Assembly: GCA_014859685.1 (NCBI GenBank)
Contig: JACUTU010000006.1
Location: 1-64,000 of the forward strand
Reading direction: 5' to 3'
DNA: 64,000 nucleotides
DNA from: Sulfurospirillum sp.
GTDB lineage: Bacteria; Campylobacterota; Campylobacteria; Campylobacterales; Sulfurospirillaceae
The notes beneath the pieces were generated by a model. That model worked only from the letters and a program-made list of their open reading frames with translations, was not told the DNA's origin and searched no databases. Positions 27,779 to 36,307 of this stretch are shown here, piece after piece; within the stretch, counting starts at the first letter, position 1, and the number at the start of each line of letters is the position of its first letter. The position numbers and the translations under genes were made by a program.

Positions 27779-28307
27779 TGATACTTCGCAACTAGAGGTC
27801 GCTCAAATAGGGCGGCTTGTAGGCTTGAGAGGTGAGTTGAAACTTCATATTCATAGTGATTTTCCTGAGCAATTTAAAAAAGGAAAAATTTTTACTACTC
27901 AAAAAAATATCTCCTTGCAAGTGCACTCTTTTAATCTCGAGCGTTCTCTTGTCAGCTTTGTTGGATATCTTGATCGCCAACTTGCATCTTCACTTGTAAA
28001 TTCTTTCTTGTTTAGTAGTGTCGAGCGAAGCTTGCAAGATTGTCATTTGCAAAAAGATGAATTTTTTTGGTTTGAACTCATTGCGGCACAAGTGTATGAT
28101 GGTGTGCTTCTTTTGGGCGTTGTAACTAACATTGAACGCATAGCAAATGTAAATTATCTTGTAATTCAAACAGATGCAGCATTGTTGCAAAAAGGGCATG
28201 TTGGTGAATTTTATATTCCTTATATTAGCCGTTTTGTTGATGATTTTTCAAAAGAAAAGAAGATCGTTAGCACGCATGATACATATGGTTTGCTTGAGAA
28301 CTCTTAG
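27768..28307 (+). CDS. rimM: ribosome maturation factor RimM
   Basis: A 179-residue 30S maturation factor that assists 3'-domain folding near S19. It has the N-terminal barrel ([17 protein letters not shown]) and the C-terminal PRC-barrel ([12 protein letters not shown]...[10 protein letters not shown]). Its stop TAG shares a base with the GTG start of trmD, indicating tight coupling. Confidence 0.88.
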   Translation: MNYSDTSQLEVAQIGRLVGLRGELKLHIHSDFPEQFKKGKIFTTQKNISLQVHSFNLERSLVSFVGYLDRQLASSLVNSFLFSSVERSLQDCHLQKDEFFWFELIAAQVYDGVLLLGVVTNIERIANVNYLVIQTDAALLQKGHVGEFYIPYISRFVDDFSKEKKIVSTHDTYGLLENS

Positions 28308-28999
28308 TGAAATTTACTTTTGTCACGCTTTTCGAAAATCTAGTGTCTTTTTATTTTGATGACTCTATTTTAAAAAAAGCCATACAGAATAAACTCTTAC
28401 ATGTGGCGTATGTAAATCCTCGAGATTTTAGTGTTGATAAACATAAAAAAGTGGATGATTATCAAGTGGGCGGTGGTGCTGGCTTGTTGCTACAAACACA
28501 ACCTCTTTATGATGCTCTCAATCATATAAAGATAAAAAATCCTGACGCGTATTTTGTATTTGCGGCTCCTGCTGGAAAACCTTTTGTGCAGTTTGATGCA
28601 AAAAGATTGGCACGCAAAAAACATATTGTATTTGTGAGCGGTCGATATGAAGGAATTGATGAGCGAGTCGTGGAGAGTTTTTGTGATGAGGTATTTTCTA
28701 TCGGAGATTATATTCTTACAGGTGGAGAGCTGGCAAGTCTTGTGATGTGCGATGCTATCAGTAGAAATATCACAGGCGTTCTAGGCAATGAAAACTCTTT
28801 GGATGAAGAGAGTTTTGAACATCAGTTGCTTGAAGCACCATCTTTTGCAAAGCCAATAGTTTATGCAAATAAATCTGTTCCCTCAGAGTTTTTAAAGGGA
28901 AATCACGCTAAAATGTCAAACTTAAAAAATGAGCTGGCAAAATTGAAGACGCAATACTTCAGACCAGATCTATTTTTTCTCGCAAAAACGAGACGCTGA
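28307..28999 (+). CDS. trmD: tRNA (guanine-N1)-methyltransferase TrmD
   Basis: Methylates G37 of tRNAs to keep reading frame. The 230-residue SPOUT enzyme shows [28 protein letters not shown] and the trefoil-knot AdoMet site [13 protein letters not shown]. The start is GTG at 28307. A TACATGTG variant of the iterated palindrome occurs near 28399. Confidence 0.96.
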   Translation: MKFTFVTLFENLVSFYFDDSILKKAIQNKLLHVAYVNPRDFSVDKHKKVDDYQVGGGAGLLLQTQPLYDALNHIKIKNPDAYFVFAAPAGKPFVQFDAKRLARKKHIVFVSGRYEGIDERVVESFCDEVFSIGDYILTGGELASLVMCDAISRNITGVLGNENSLDEESFEHQLLEAPSFAKPIVYANKSVPSEFLKGNHAKMSNLKNELAKLKTQYFRPDLFFLAKTRR

Positions 29000-29019
29000 A
29001 AACAAAAAGGATCATTGAT

Positions 29020-29376
29020 ATGAGAAATAAATACATAGAAGCTTTCGAAAAAGCACAGATAGCAGAAAAAAATGTCCCAGATTTTAGAGCTGGAGATACA
29101 ATTAGAGTTGCTGTGAACATCAAAGAAGGCGAAAAAACAAGAGTTCAAAATTTTGAAGGTGTGTGTATTGCAAGACGCGGTAGCGGTACTGGTGAAACAT
29201 TTATGGTAAGAAAAATTGGTGCAAACTCTATAGGAGTTGAAAGAATTTTTCCTATCTATAGTGATAGCATTGACAGTATTACACTTGTAAGACGCGGACG
29301 CGTTAGAAGAGCAAAACTTTTCTATCTTCGTGAAAGAAAAGGTAAAGCTGCAAGAATTAAAGAACTTAAAAAATAA
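29020..29376 (+). CDS. rplS: 50S ribosomal protein L19
   Basis: A 118-residue L19 with [16 protein letters not shown], the conserved [12 protein letters not shown] and [23 protein letters not shown]. It is the last gene of the operon; a strong intrinsic terminator follows 12 bp after the stop. Confidence 0.97.
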   Translation: MRNKYIEAFEKAQIAEKNVPDFRAGDTIRVAVNIKEGEKTRVQNFEGVCIARRGSGTGETFMVRKIGANSIGVERIFPIYSDSIDSITLVRRGRVRRAKLFYLRERKGKAARIKELKK

Positions 29377-29388
29377 TTCTTTCCTTAT

Positions 29389-29424
29389 GGAAAAACGGTT
29401 ATATTGCCGTTTTTCTACTCTTTT
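29389..29424 (+). terminator. intrinsic terminator after rplS
   Basis: AAAAACGG (29391-29398) pairs perfectly with CCGTTTTT (29407-29414) over an 8-base loop and is followed by CTACTC and then seven T from 29421. It closes the long plus-strand block that starts at the cheZ-like gene. Confidence 0.85.
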
Positions 29425-29552
29425 TTTATCTCATAATTCTTTCAACTTCCAAAAACTCATACAACTGATAAAACATATATTGAGTTATTTTCAAAAGTAC
29501 AATCATTCTAATAGAAATATTTCAATTGTATTGATGTATAGTTTTTTTGTAT

Positions 29553-29768
29553 TTATCTTTGTAACATTAGCCAAAGTTTTTCTACTTTTTCCCTTGCCCA
29601 CGGAGTGCGTCTAAGAAATTTGAGGCTTGATTTTATAGATGGATCAAAATTGAAAGAGTTTATTTTTACTAATCTACCTAGTTTTTCCCAGCCATAATGA
29701 GAAACTAATTCTGTAACAATTTGTTCTAGTTTTATCCCATGCAACGGGTTATTTGGTTGTTTATTCAT
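29553..29768 (-). CDS. VF530-family DNA-binding protein (DUF2132)
   Basis: A 71-residue protein with the whole family signature: [43 protein letters not shown]. The NMR structure of the Vibrio fischeri member led to the DNA-binding label; cellular role is not established. It stands alone between the rplS terminator and the RND gene, on the minus strand. Confidence 0.9.
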   Translation of the reverse strand: MNKQPNNPLHGIKLEQIVTELVSHYGWEKLGRLVKINSFNFDPSIKSSLKFLRRTPWAREKVEKLWLMLQR

Positions 29769-29807
29769 GATGATATTGTATCAAAATAAAACTAATTGAA
29801 AAGAAGC

Positions 29808-29891
29808 TTATAGTGTAAAAAAGGCATTTATCGCATATCCTCCAAAAATAAGCCATAAAAAAAGTATAAATCCAAGCAAAAAAACTCTCAC
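29808..29891 (-). CDS. possible 27-residue hydrophobic peptide
   Basis: GTG at 29891 opens a frame ending in TAA at 29808, giving a single hydrophobic helix (VFLLGFILFLWLIFGGYA) with a short polar end. The frame also reads LHV through a CACATGTA site, as real genes here often do. There is no clear ribosome site and no in-frame ATG, so it may be noncoding or the end of a decayed gene. Confidence 0.22.
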   Translation of the reverse strand: MRVFLLGFILFLWLIFGGYAINAFFTL

Positions 29892-29959
29892 ATGTAAGGC
29901 TAGAAAATATGAAATTTAAAAGAAAGTTTTATTGTGTGTATCATAAAAATAAATATAAA

Positions 29960-29992
29960 AACAAAGTCTTTGAACTTTTCAAAGACTTTGTT
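29960..29992 (-). terminator. 15-bp perfect inverted repeat, terminator for the RND gene
   Basis: AACAAAGTCTTTGAA (29960-29974) is the exact complement of TTCAAAGACTTTGTT (29978-29992) with a 3-base loop. Read on the minus strand it lies 17 bp after the RND stop and is followed by a T-rich stretch (29940-29959), so it fits a strong intrinsic terminator for that gene. Confidence 0.75.
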
Positions 29993-30009
29993 ACACACCG
30001 CATTGTAGG

Positions 30010-33000
30010 TTATTGATACCTTTTTTTGTGTAGCACAGCAAAAAATGTTGGTACATATACAAGATTAAGAATTGTTCCCCATGCCAAACCAAACCCGAGA
30101 GCAACAGCAAGTGTTTGAAAAATTGCCGCTTCACCTGATGGAAAAAACATGAGCGTAAAGAGTCCAAAAAGTGTGGTTATACTTGTAAGAAAAATAGGTC
30201 GAAGCCGCTTTGTGGCTTGTATGATAAGATCGTGAAGCGAGTGTGTTTCGCGAAGTTTTGTTATCATGATGATGCCATCATTTACAACAACTCCAGCAAG
30301 TCCAAGTGAGCCAACAATCGATGGCATCGTGAGGTTGAGCCCTAAAATCAAATGTCCTGCCAAAACTCCCAAAAAGGAAAAAGGGATAACAGACATGATG
30401 ATAAAAGTATCACGAAATGAGTTAAAAAGATACATCATGCTAAGAGCTATTAAAAGCAAGGCAATAATTGTCGCAGAAGTCATATCTCGCTTGAGGTCAC
30501 TTTTTCTCTGTTCTTCGCCTAAGAGTTTGAAGTTTATACCATTATTTCTAAGTTCATCCATGGCTGGTTTGAGTATTTTGATAACTTCGCCTGAAGTGAT
30601 GATTTTTGAATCCACATTGGCAAATACATAGAAAGTTTTTTGTCCAAAATCTTTTTCAACGCGTTCAAATGATTTGATGATTTCATAATCACTTACTTCT
30701 TTAAAAAGCACTTCTTTGCCATCATCGAGTCTTATTTTTAATTCATCAAGGATTTCAAGATTGTTTTTATTGCTGCTTTCTATTCTGATTTCTAGTAGAT
30801 TTTGCGCATCAAAAGCGGTTGTTTTTTTCTTTGATAAAAAAATGTTTGAGAGATGCTGTCCTATCTTTTGTTCATCAAGTCCAAGCTGTTCACCATATGT
30901 ATTTACTTTGAATTTTAACTCTTCAACGCCAAGATTTGCGGAATTGCTCACATTAAGTATGCCATTTATGGATTTGATTTTATTTTCAAGTACTTCTATG
31001 GCGTGGAAGATTTTTTGATCATCTAGTGAGATAACACCAATTTTTATGTCTGATTTTACAGGACCCGATTTTTTTTCTACGACATAGATTTCTTCAAGGT
31101 TAAATTTGTCTTTGTATTTTTTTTGTTCAATAAATTTTTTGAGTTTTTTAGATATAACAAAAGAAGTTTCTTTTCTGATGGCTTGTGAATTATCCTCATA
31201 AAAACTAAGATACGGCGTGATGTACTTATCTAAAAAGCTTTGTGGTTCAAGCTTGAAAAGCTCGAGCGTGATATAAGAAACATAAGGATAACTCTCTCGT
31301 GTTCCCTCGGTATTGCGTCGATAGCCTGCTACTGAACTCACTGTTTGAATGCCAAATTTTTCCTTACTTTTTACAAGATCTTGCGAGATGGCATTGAGGG
31401 TGACATATGATTGGTCTATGGTGGTGTTGATGTTTGATTTGATAGCTATGTTGATAGTGGTTGCATCAAATCTTGAAAACATTTGAAATTTTATCTGTTG
31501 TATGCCAAGCACAATAAGTACTGGTATAAAGATCAAAAAGAGTATTAGAAAAGTTTTTCTGAATTTTACATGTAAGGCAATTATCTTATAATATATCGCA
31601 TTTACTTTATCCCACGAAAGTGCTTTGGCTTCTTTTTTGAGTGTATGTATCGCATGCAACGGCAAAAAAATAAATGATTCGATAAGTGAAGCTACGAGCA
31701 ATGCAGAAACAGCTATAGGAATGAGTTTCATAAATTCACCAAGAGTGCCACTGAGCATTAAAAGTGGTATGAAAGTAAAAAGTGTGGTGAGCGAAGCCAT
31801 GATGACGGGTTTTGCCATTTCTGTCGTGCCTTTGATGGCGGCTTCATGCGGCTCCATGCCCTCTTCAATTTTTTGCTGGATATTTTCTGAAACTACTATC
31901 GCATCATCTACTACAATTCCAAGAGCTACAAGAACACCAACAAGAGAGATGAGATTGATCGTATGACCCACGAGATAAAAATATAAAGAAGCCATGATAA
32001 AAGAGGTTGGAATACCAAGGGCGACTATAAATGCCATGCGAGTATTGATAAGCACAATGAGTAAAAGTGTAACAAGAATAAGCCCTAAGAGGATATTTGA
32101 TCCTACGACATTGAGTCTATCGAGAATTCTTTGGGAGTTGTTGTTATGGGCTATAAATTCCACATCACTGTAGCGTTTTTTAAGCTTTTCTACAAGTGCG
32201 AGGATATTTTTTGTAGCAACAATTGCATTCCCATCTTCTATCTGTGAGATAGAAAGTGCTATCGAGCTCTTTGCATCAATAGAAGAGAGTGTTGTTGCAT
32301 CTTTGTATTTTTTAGAGATGGTTGCTATGTCTTTAAATAAAACATTTTTGCCATTAACCCGCAAAAGTGTCTCTTCCATAGCCTGTGCATCTTTTTTGCC
32401 ATTGTAGGTTGAGAGATAAAAGTGCTTATTTGCTGATTCGATTTTGCCGATTGGAAAGATGTAAGAGAGTCCTGATATAGCATTGTAAACAGCTGCTGGA
32501 TCAAGTCCTAAACTTTGTATTTTTTTCTCATCAAGCACGAGATTGTAATAAAGATCAGAATCGCCATAGATGCGAACTTCTGCTATATCTTTGATGCCCA
32601 AGATATCTGTTTTAATCTTTTTGGCATACTCTATGAGTTGCGTTATATCAACTTCGCTAGTCGTTAGAGAAATATCTATGAGACTTTTTCCTGTTACTGG
32701 TACTATAACTTTTGGATCATTCATGTCTTCTGGAAAATTTTGTTTTACATTGTCTATAGCATCTTTGATTTTCGAAGCGGTATCGTATTTGTTTACCCCT
32801 TTAATAAGTTCAAGCGAGATAGAAAAACTTCCAGGAGAGATCACAGTGGACATCTCAATGATGCCTTCTATGCTTCGCAATTCATCTTCTATCTCACGCA
32901 CTGCAATTTTATCAAGAATATCGATAGAAGCGCCGCTATAGCCCCCACTGATAGATATACGATCAAGCTCAAAAGTTGGAAATATTTCTTTTGGGATTTT

Positions 33001-33093
33001 TGTGTAAGAAATGATGCCAACAAGGCAAACGAGAAAAAAGAGCAAATAATTCATGCGAGAGTTATCTATAAAAAACCGTAAAATTTTTTCCAT
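30010..33093 (-). CDS. RND-superfamily efflux permease (AcrB/HAE-type)
   Basis: A 1027-residue inner-membrane proton-driven exporter with the doubled layout of six helices plus a large periplasmic loop in each half. Conserved features are IPKEIFP after helix 1, the proton-relay stretch LGIVVDDAIVVSEN in helix 4 and its counterpart LAGVVVNDGIIMITK in the second half. These proteins normally work with a membrane fusion protein and a TolC-type channel, usually encoded just upstream. Here neither is present: the 240 bp upstream holds a MITE-like repeat and then a glycine-zipper gene. The substrate is unknown. Confidence 0.93.
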   Translation of the reverse strand: MEKILRFFIDNSRMNYLLFFLVCLVGIISYTKIPKEIFPTFELDRISISGGYSGASIDILDKIAVREIEDELRSIEGIIEMSTVISPGSFSISLELIKGVNKYDTASKIKDAIDNVKQNFPEDMNDPKVIVPVTGKSLIDISLTTSEVDITQLIEYAKKIKTDILGIKDIAEVRIYGDSDLYYNLVLDEKKIQSLGLDPAAVYNAISGLSYIFPIGKIESANKHFYLSTYNGKKDAQAMEETLLRVNGKNVLFKDIATISKKYKDATTLSSIDAKSSIALSISQIEDGNAIVATKNILALVEKLKKRYSDVEFIAHNNNSQRILDRLNVVGSNILLGLILVTLLLIVLINTRMAFIVALGIPTSFIMASLYFYLVGHTINLISLVGVLVALGIVVDDAIVVSENIQQKIEEGMEPHEAAIKGTTEMAKPVIMASLTTLFTFIPLLMLSGTLGEFMKLIPIAVSALLVASLIESFIFLPLHAIHTLKKEAKALSWDKVNAIYYKIIALHVKFRKTFLILFLIFIPVLIVLGIQQIKFQMFSRFDATTINIAIKSNINTTIDQSYVTLNAISQDLVKSKEKFGIQTVSSVAGYRRNTEGTRESYPYVSYITLELFKLEPQSFLDKYITPYLSFYEDNSQAIRKETSFVISKKLKKFIEQKKYKDKFNLEEIYVVEKKSGPVKSDIKIGVISLDDQKIFHAIEVLENKIKSINGILNVSNSANLGVEELKFKVNTYGEQLGLDEQKIGQHLSNIFLSKKKTTAFDAQNLLEIRIESSNKNNLEILDELKIRLDDGKEVLFKEVSDYEIIKSFERVEKDFGQKTFYVFANVDSKIITSGEVIKILKPAMDELRNNGINFKLLGEEQRKSDLKRDMTSATIIALLLIALSMMYLFNSFRDTFIIMSVIPFSFLGVLAGHLILGLNLTMPSIVGSLGLAGVVVNDGIIMITKLRETHSLHDLIIQATKRLRPIFLTSITTLFGLFTLMFFPSGEAAIFQTLAVALGFGLAWGTILNLVYVPTFFAVLHKKRYQ

Positions 33094-33196
33094 ATATGTA
33101 CCTAATTTTTTTTGTTTATTTTAGCTGATATCTATAAATAAAACTACTGCAAAGAAAATAAAGTTTTACATTTTGCAGTAGTCAAAGAATTAGTAT

Positions 33197-33340
33197 CTGA
33201 CCTTACGCATTTTTAAAAAAGTTCGTAAATACCTCTAATTTTCTCGAAAAGTACCCTTTTCGTAGCTTTAGGGGGCGGCAAGGACATTTGTCCCTGCCGC
33301 TAAAACAGACGCGTTCGTTTTAGTGTATAATATCACTTAG
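33197..33340 (+). repeat. MITE-like dispersed repeat, copy 2 (fullest copy)
   Basis: Starts CTGACCTTACGCA and ends TTTTAGTGTATAATATCA. Internal structure: CGAAAAG (33245-33251) pairs with CTTTTCG (33256-33262). GCGGCA (33275-33280) and the inner GGACA pair with TGTCC and TGCCGC (33295-33300), making a long hairpin around GGACATTTGTCC. It occupies the gap between the RND gene and glycine-zipper gene 1, touching the latter's stop codon. Confidence 0.85.
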
Positions 33341-33849
33341 TATTCAAAAGTGTGTACAACAGTAATATAACTTTGTTTGTGTGGTGTAATCTTGATGATC
33401 TTTCTTCCCTGAAAATGCGCGATATTTTCATAACCTACAAATTCTCTAACATGATTTGTTTCATATCTTGTGCCACATCTTTGTTGCATCTGATAAGATG
33501 ACTCTTCGTAGTAATCGCCTCTATTGTTTGAAAGATTATTGCCAACTAGGCTTCCCACGATTGCTCCTCCTATTGTAGCTACTGTTCTGCCATTTCCTTT
33601 ACCGACTTGATTGCCTAAGATACCGCCCGCAACACCACCTATAAGTGTGCCGATAGGATCACTCGAATTTGAGCGATACGCCCCGCGTGTTGGAACTTGT
33701 ATGTCACGACATTCTTGGTAAGGAATCTGTTTTGTAACTGTTTCGTAGATAGGCCTTGAATTTGTGACTTTAATGTTTTGTGTTATGCTAAAAGACTCTG
33801 CACTCAAACTTAACGCTAGTGCTACTAGGATTAAAGATACTTTTTTCAT
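33337..33849 (-). CDS. glycine-zipper 2TM surface protein, paralogue 1
   Basis: A 170-residue exported protein: signal peptide 1-17 (cleaved near SAES), a basic-polar middle with YQECRDIQVP, then the glycine zipper IGGVAGGILGNQVGKGNG...IGGAIVGSLVG (about 70-105), and a C-terminal beta-rich part. This resembles the Rickettsia 17-kDa surface antigen zipper domain. No lipobox Cys follows the signal peptide. Its paralogue at 43577-44065 has the same plan and the same repeat-end sequence at its stop. Function unknown; an outer-membrane or periplasmic location is inferred. Confidence 0.8.
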   Translation of the reverse strand: MKKVSLILVALALSLSAESFSITQNIKVTNSRPIYETVTKQIPYQECRDIQVPTRGAYRSNSSDPIGTLIGGVAGGILGNQVGKGNGRTVATIGGAIVGSLVGNNLSNNRGDYYEESSYQMQQRCGTRYETNHVREFVGYENIAHFQGRKIIKITPHKQSYITVVHTFEY

Positions 33850-33979
33850 TTTCGACTCCTATTTTTGATGTATGAGCGAATCTTAAAACAAAAAAGTGAA
33901 ACAATTGTGAAAGTTTCTGGTATTTTTTAAACCTGCACATTATGCTATTGGCGTAAGTGTAGCGTACCTTTGGTGAACT

Positions 33980-36307
33980 TTATTGAGCCCCTCGTTTAAG
34001 TATAGAACATATTGCTTCTATATCTTTTTTATTAAATATCCCAACTACATTTTCTGCGGCGCCGATGTAATCGACAAGTTTTATATCATCTTCGGCAGAA
34101 ATGATAATAGTAGGGGTTTCAATCCCCTGCTCATCCATAAAAGAGAGTATATCAGCACTGATGCCATCTACTAAAAAGAAGTCTAAAATAATCTTATCAT
34201 AACTATTTTTACTCAGTAACTCTTGTGCTTTTACTATGGAGTTTGTAAGAGTGATGTTGTGCGTTGGATTGAGTTTGTTGATGAGGATATCTGCGTATTC
34301 TTGAGTATCCTCAACCACAAGTAGGTTAGGCGCATGTTTTTGCTGAGATGGAAGTATGGCTACTGTAGAGACCGCATCAGATATAGGAATAGTGATATAA
34401 AAACAGCTACCTTTGCCCACTTCACTCTCAACCCAAATGCGTCCTTGATGTAGATCTTCAACGATTCTTTTTGTGATAACAAGCCCAAGGCCGGTACCTT
34501 TTGAAGCAGATTGTAAGCCATTCTCAAGTTGCGTAAATGGGGTGAAAAGTTTTGAAATTCCCTCTTGTGACATTCCAACCCCAGTGTCACAAATGCTAAG
34601 GATAAACTCTCTATTGATTCCATCAAATTGTATATCAAGTGTGATTTTTCCTCCATTTGGAGTGAATTTGATAGCATTGGAGAAGATGTTTAAAAGTACT
34701 TGTTTGATAAGTTGTGGATCAACATAGAGTGCCAAAGAGATATCATTTGGAAAATTTATTTGGATATTTTTTGCATCAGCCAATGTGCTTATCATAGTAA
34801 AAACTTCATGCAAAATATCCGCAGCTAGTGTCATTTTGGGATGGTATGAGATTTTTCCAGCTTCAATTTTTGCAAAGTCTAAGATAGTATTGACTAGATT
34901 TAAAAGATTATTGCCTGCAATGGAGATTTTATCTATATAGGGGCGCAGATTTGAGGGGATATCTTGCTTTGTTTTGAGTATTTGTGAAAAACCGATAATA
35001 GCATTGAGTGGTGTTCGCAATTCGTGGCTCATATTTGACAAAAACATATCTTTTGCACGGTTTGCTGATTCGGCTTTATCGGCAAGTTTTAAGAGTGTGT
35101 ACTCTTTTTCTCTATTTATAAGTGTTGTTTTGAAGAGTTTTAAAAAAAGCCCAAGAACATCAAGAAGAAATTTTTTGTACGCTATGTCTTTTAAGTTGAT
35201 AGCGATATAAAATGTTTCATCTGAAAAAATGATTGTCTCGCTAAATTCATACTGTTTGAGCATCTGCTTTTCTTGAGTGATCTTTATCTCTGCTATAGCC
35301 CACTGCATAGAGCTTTTGAGCGTATTTGTGATTAGTTCTTGGGTAAAAATAAGCATCTTCTTAGGATTATTAAATGGGATATATTTTGTTTCATTTACGG
35401 CTGTGTTAAACTGTTGTAAAAATTGCATTCCAGATTTGATGGATAAAAATGTGATGGACGAACTATCTTCAAATGGCTTACCAACGGCTTGAAAAAGTTC
35501 GGTTGAGATTTTTTGGAGTTTCTCCATCTCTTTTGTAGCATCTGTATCGCTTTGTACAAGTTTGTAGAGTTGCTTTACGCCGTCGTGATATTTTTCGTGT
35601 AGCTGCTTGATGTTAATTATATCTAAGTGAAAAAATTTTAAGTCTGCAAATTGAATTTCAAACTGCTCGAGCAACTCACTAAATAAACAATCTTTGGACT
35701 CTGCAATAGGCAGCATTGCGCTATAAGGCGGGCGGAGTTCATTGCTTTTGAAAAGCTCCACCATCGCTGCATTTTTGTTTTTGTGGATAGTGAGCATTTC
35801 AAAAAGTAAACTGAGGGCATCTGTGATGGTCACTTTTGTATTTTGCCCATGGAGAATCTCTTTATTTTGCTCAAAATCTTCTTGTATGATAAAGGATGCA
35901 ATATCTAAAAATTTTAAAACTATTTTAAGATTTTTTTGTAAAGTTGCATTGATTGAAGCTATGTCGATGATACTATCTTGTAGGATTGAAAAAGCCGATG
36001 TGATAGTATGTTTAGAGATTCGAAATGGTATATCACTGTGCACGCGAGAGAGTTTATTTAAAAGCGATTCATCAAAATCATCATTAAAAAGCGATACTAA
36101 AAATTCTTTTCGCACTCGCTTTAGGCGTGCAATATCTACTTTATCTAAAAGCATTGCAAACTCAGGATCTGTAAGCAAATACTCATAAAATCGATCCACA
36201 ATCAAGGAAGCGAGTGATTCTATATAGAGTCCTGCCTCTTTTCTCTCTTCTAGGAGATGCTCATTTAGATGAAAAATTTTTTTGATGATTTCTATTTTGG
36301 ATTGCAT
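33980..36307 (-). CDS. hybrid histidine kinase with globin-like N-terminal sensor and C-terminal receiver
   Basis: A 775-residue soluble sensor kinase. Residues 25-150 resemble the globin-coupled sensor/protoglobin fold: FYEYLLTDPEFAMLL, then a helix ending LSRVHSDIPF with His90 in the place of the proximal heme ligand. A helical linker follows (180-400). HisKA has SHELRTPLN with His428; HATPase has NIFSNAIKFTPNGG, DTGVGM and GTGLGL. The C-terminal receiver (about 658-770) has Asp in KIILDFFLVDG. It is the last gene of the signalling cluster and overlaps the preceding kinase by 16 bp. Ligand binding (oxygen or other gas) is inference. Confidence 0.85.
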   Translation of the reverse strand: MQSKIEIIKKIFHLNEHLLEERKEAGLYIESLASLIVDRFYEYLLTDPEFAMLLDKVDIARLKRVRKEFLVSLFNDDFDESLLNKLSRVHSDIPFRISKHTITSAFSILQDSIIDIASINATLQKNLKIVLKFLDIASFIIQEDFEQNKEILHGQNTKVTITDALSLLFEMLTIHKNKNAAMVELFKSNELRPPYSAMLPIAESKDCLFSELLEQFEIQFADLKFFHLDIINIKQLHEKYHDGVKQLYKLVQSDTDATKEMEKLQKISTELFQAVGKPFEDSSSITFLSIKSGMQFLQQFNTAVNETKYIPFNNPKKMLIFTQELITNTLKSSMQWAIAEIKITQEKQMLKQYEFSETIIFSDETFYIAINLKDIAYKKFLLDVLGLFLKLFKTTLINREKEYTLLKLADKAESANRAKDMFLSNMSHELRTPLNAIIGFSQILKTKQDIPSNLRPYIDKISIAGNNLLNLVNTILDFAKIEAGKISYHPKMTLAADILHEVFTMISTLADAKNIQINFPNDISLALYVDPQLIKQVLLNIFSNAIKFTPNGGKITLDIQFDGINREFILSICDTGVGMSQEGISKLFTPFTQLENGLQSASKGTGLGLVITKRIVEDLHQGRIWVESEVGKGSCFYITIPISDAVSTVAILPSQQKHAPNLLVVEDTQEYADILINKLNPTHNITLTNSIVKAQELLSKNSYDKIILDFFLVDGISADILSFMDEQGIETPTIIISAEDDIKLVDYIGAAENVVGIFNKKDIEAICSILKRGAQ

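Noticed and set aside
29429-29552. Possible gene between the rplS terminator and VF530
   Set aside because: Only AT-rich sequence with no ribosome site or conserved frame.
33197-33340. Repeat copies as an insertion sequence or CRISPR array
   Set aside because: Copies are single, dispersed and too short to encode a transposase; there is no regular spacer pattern.
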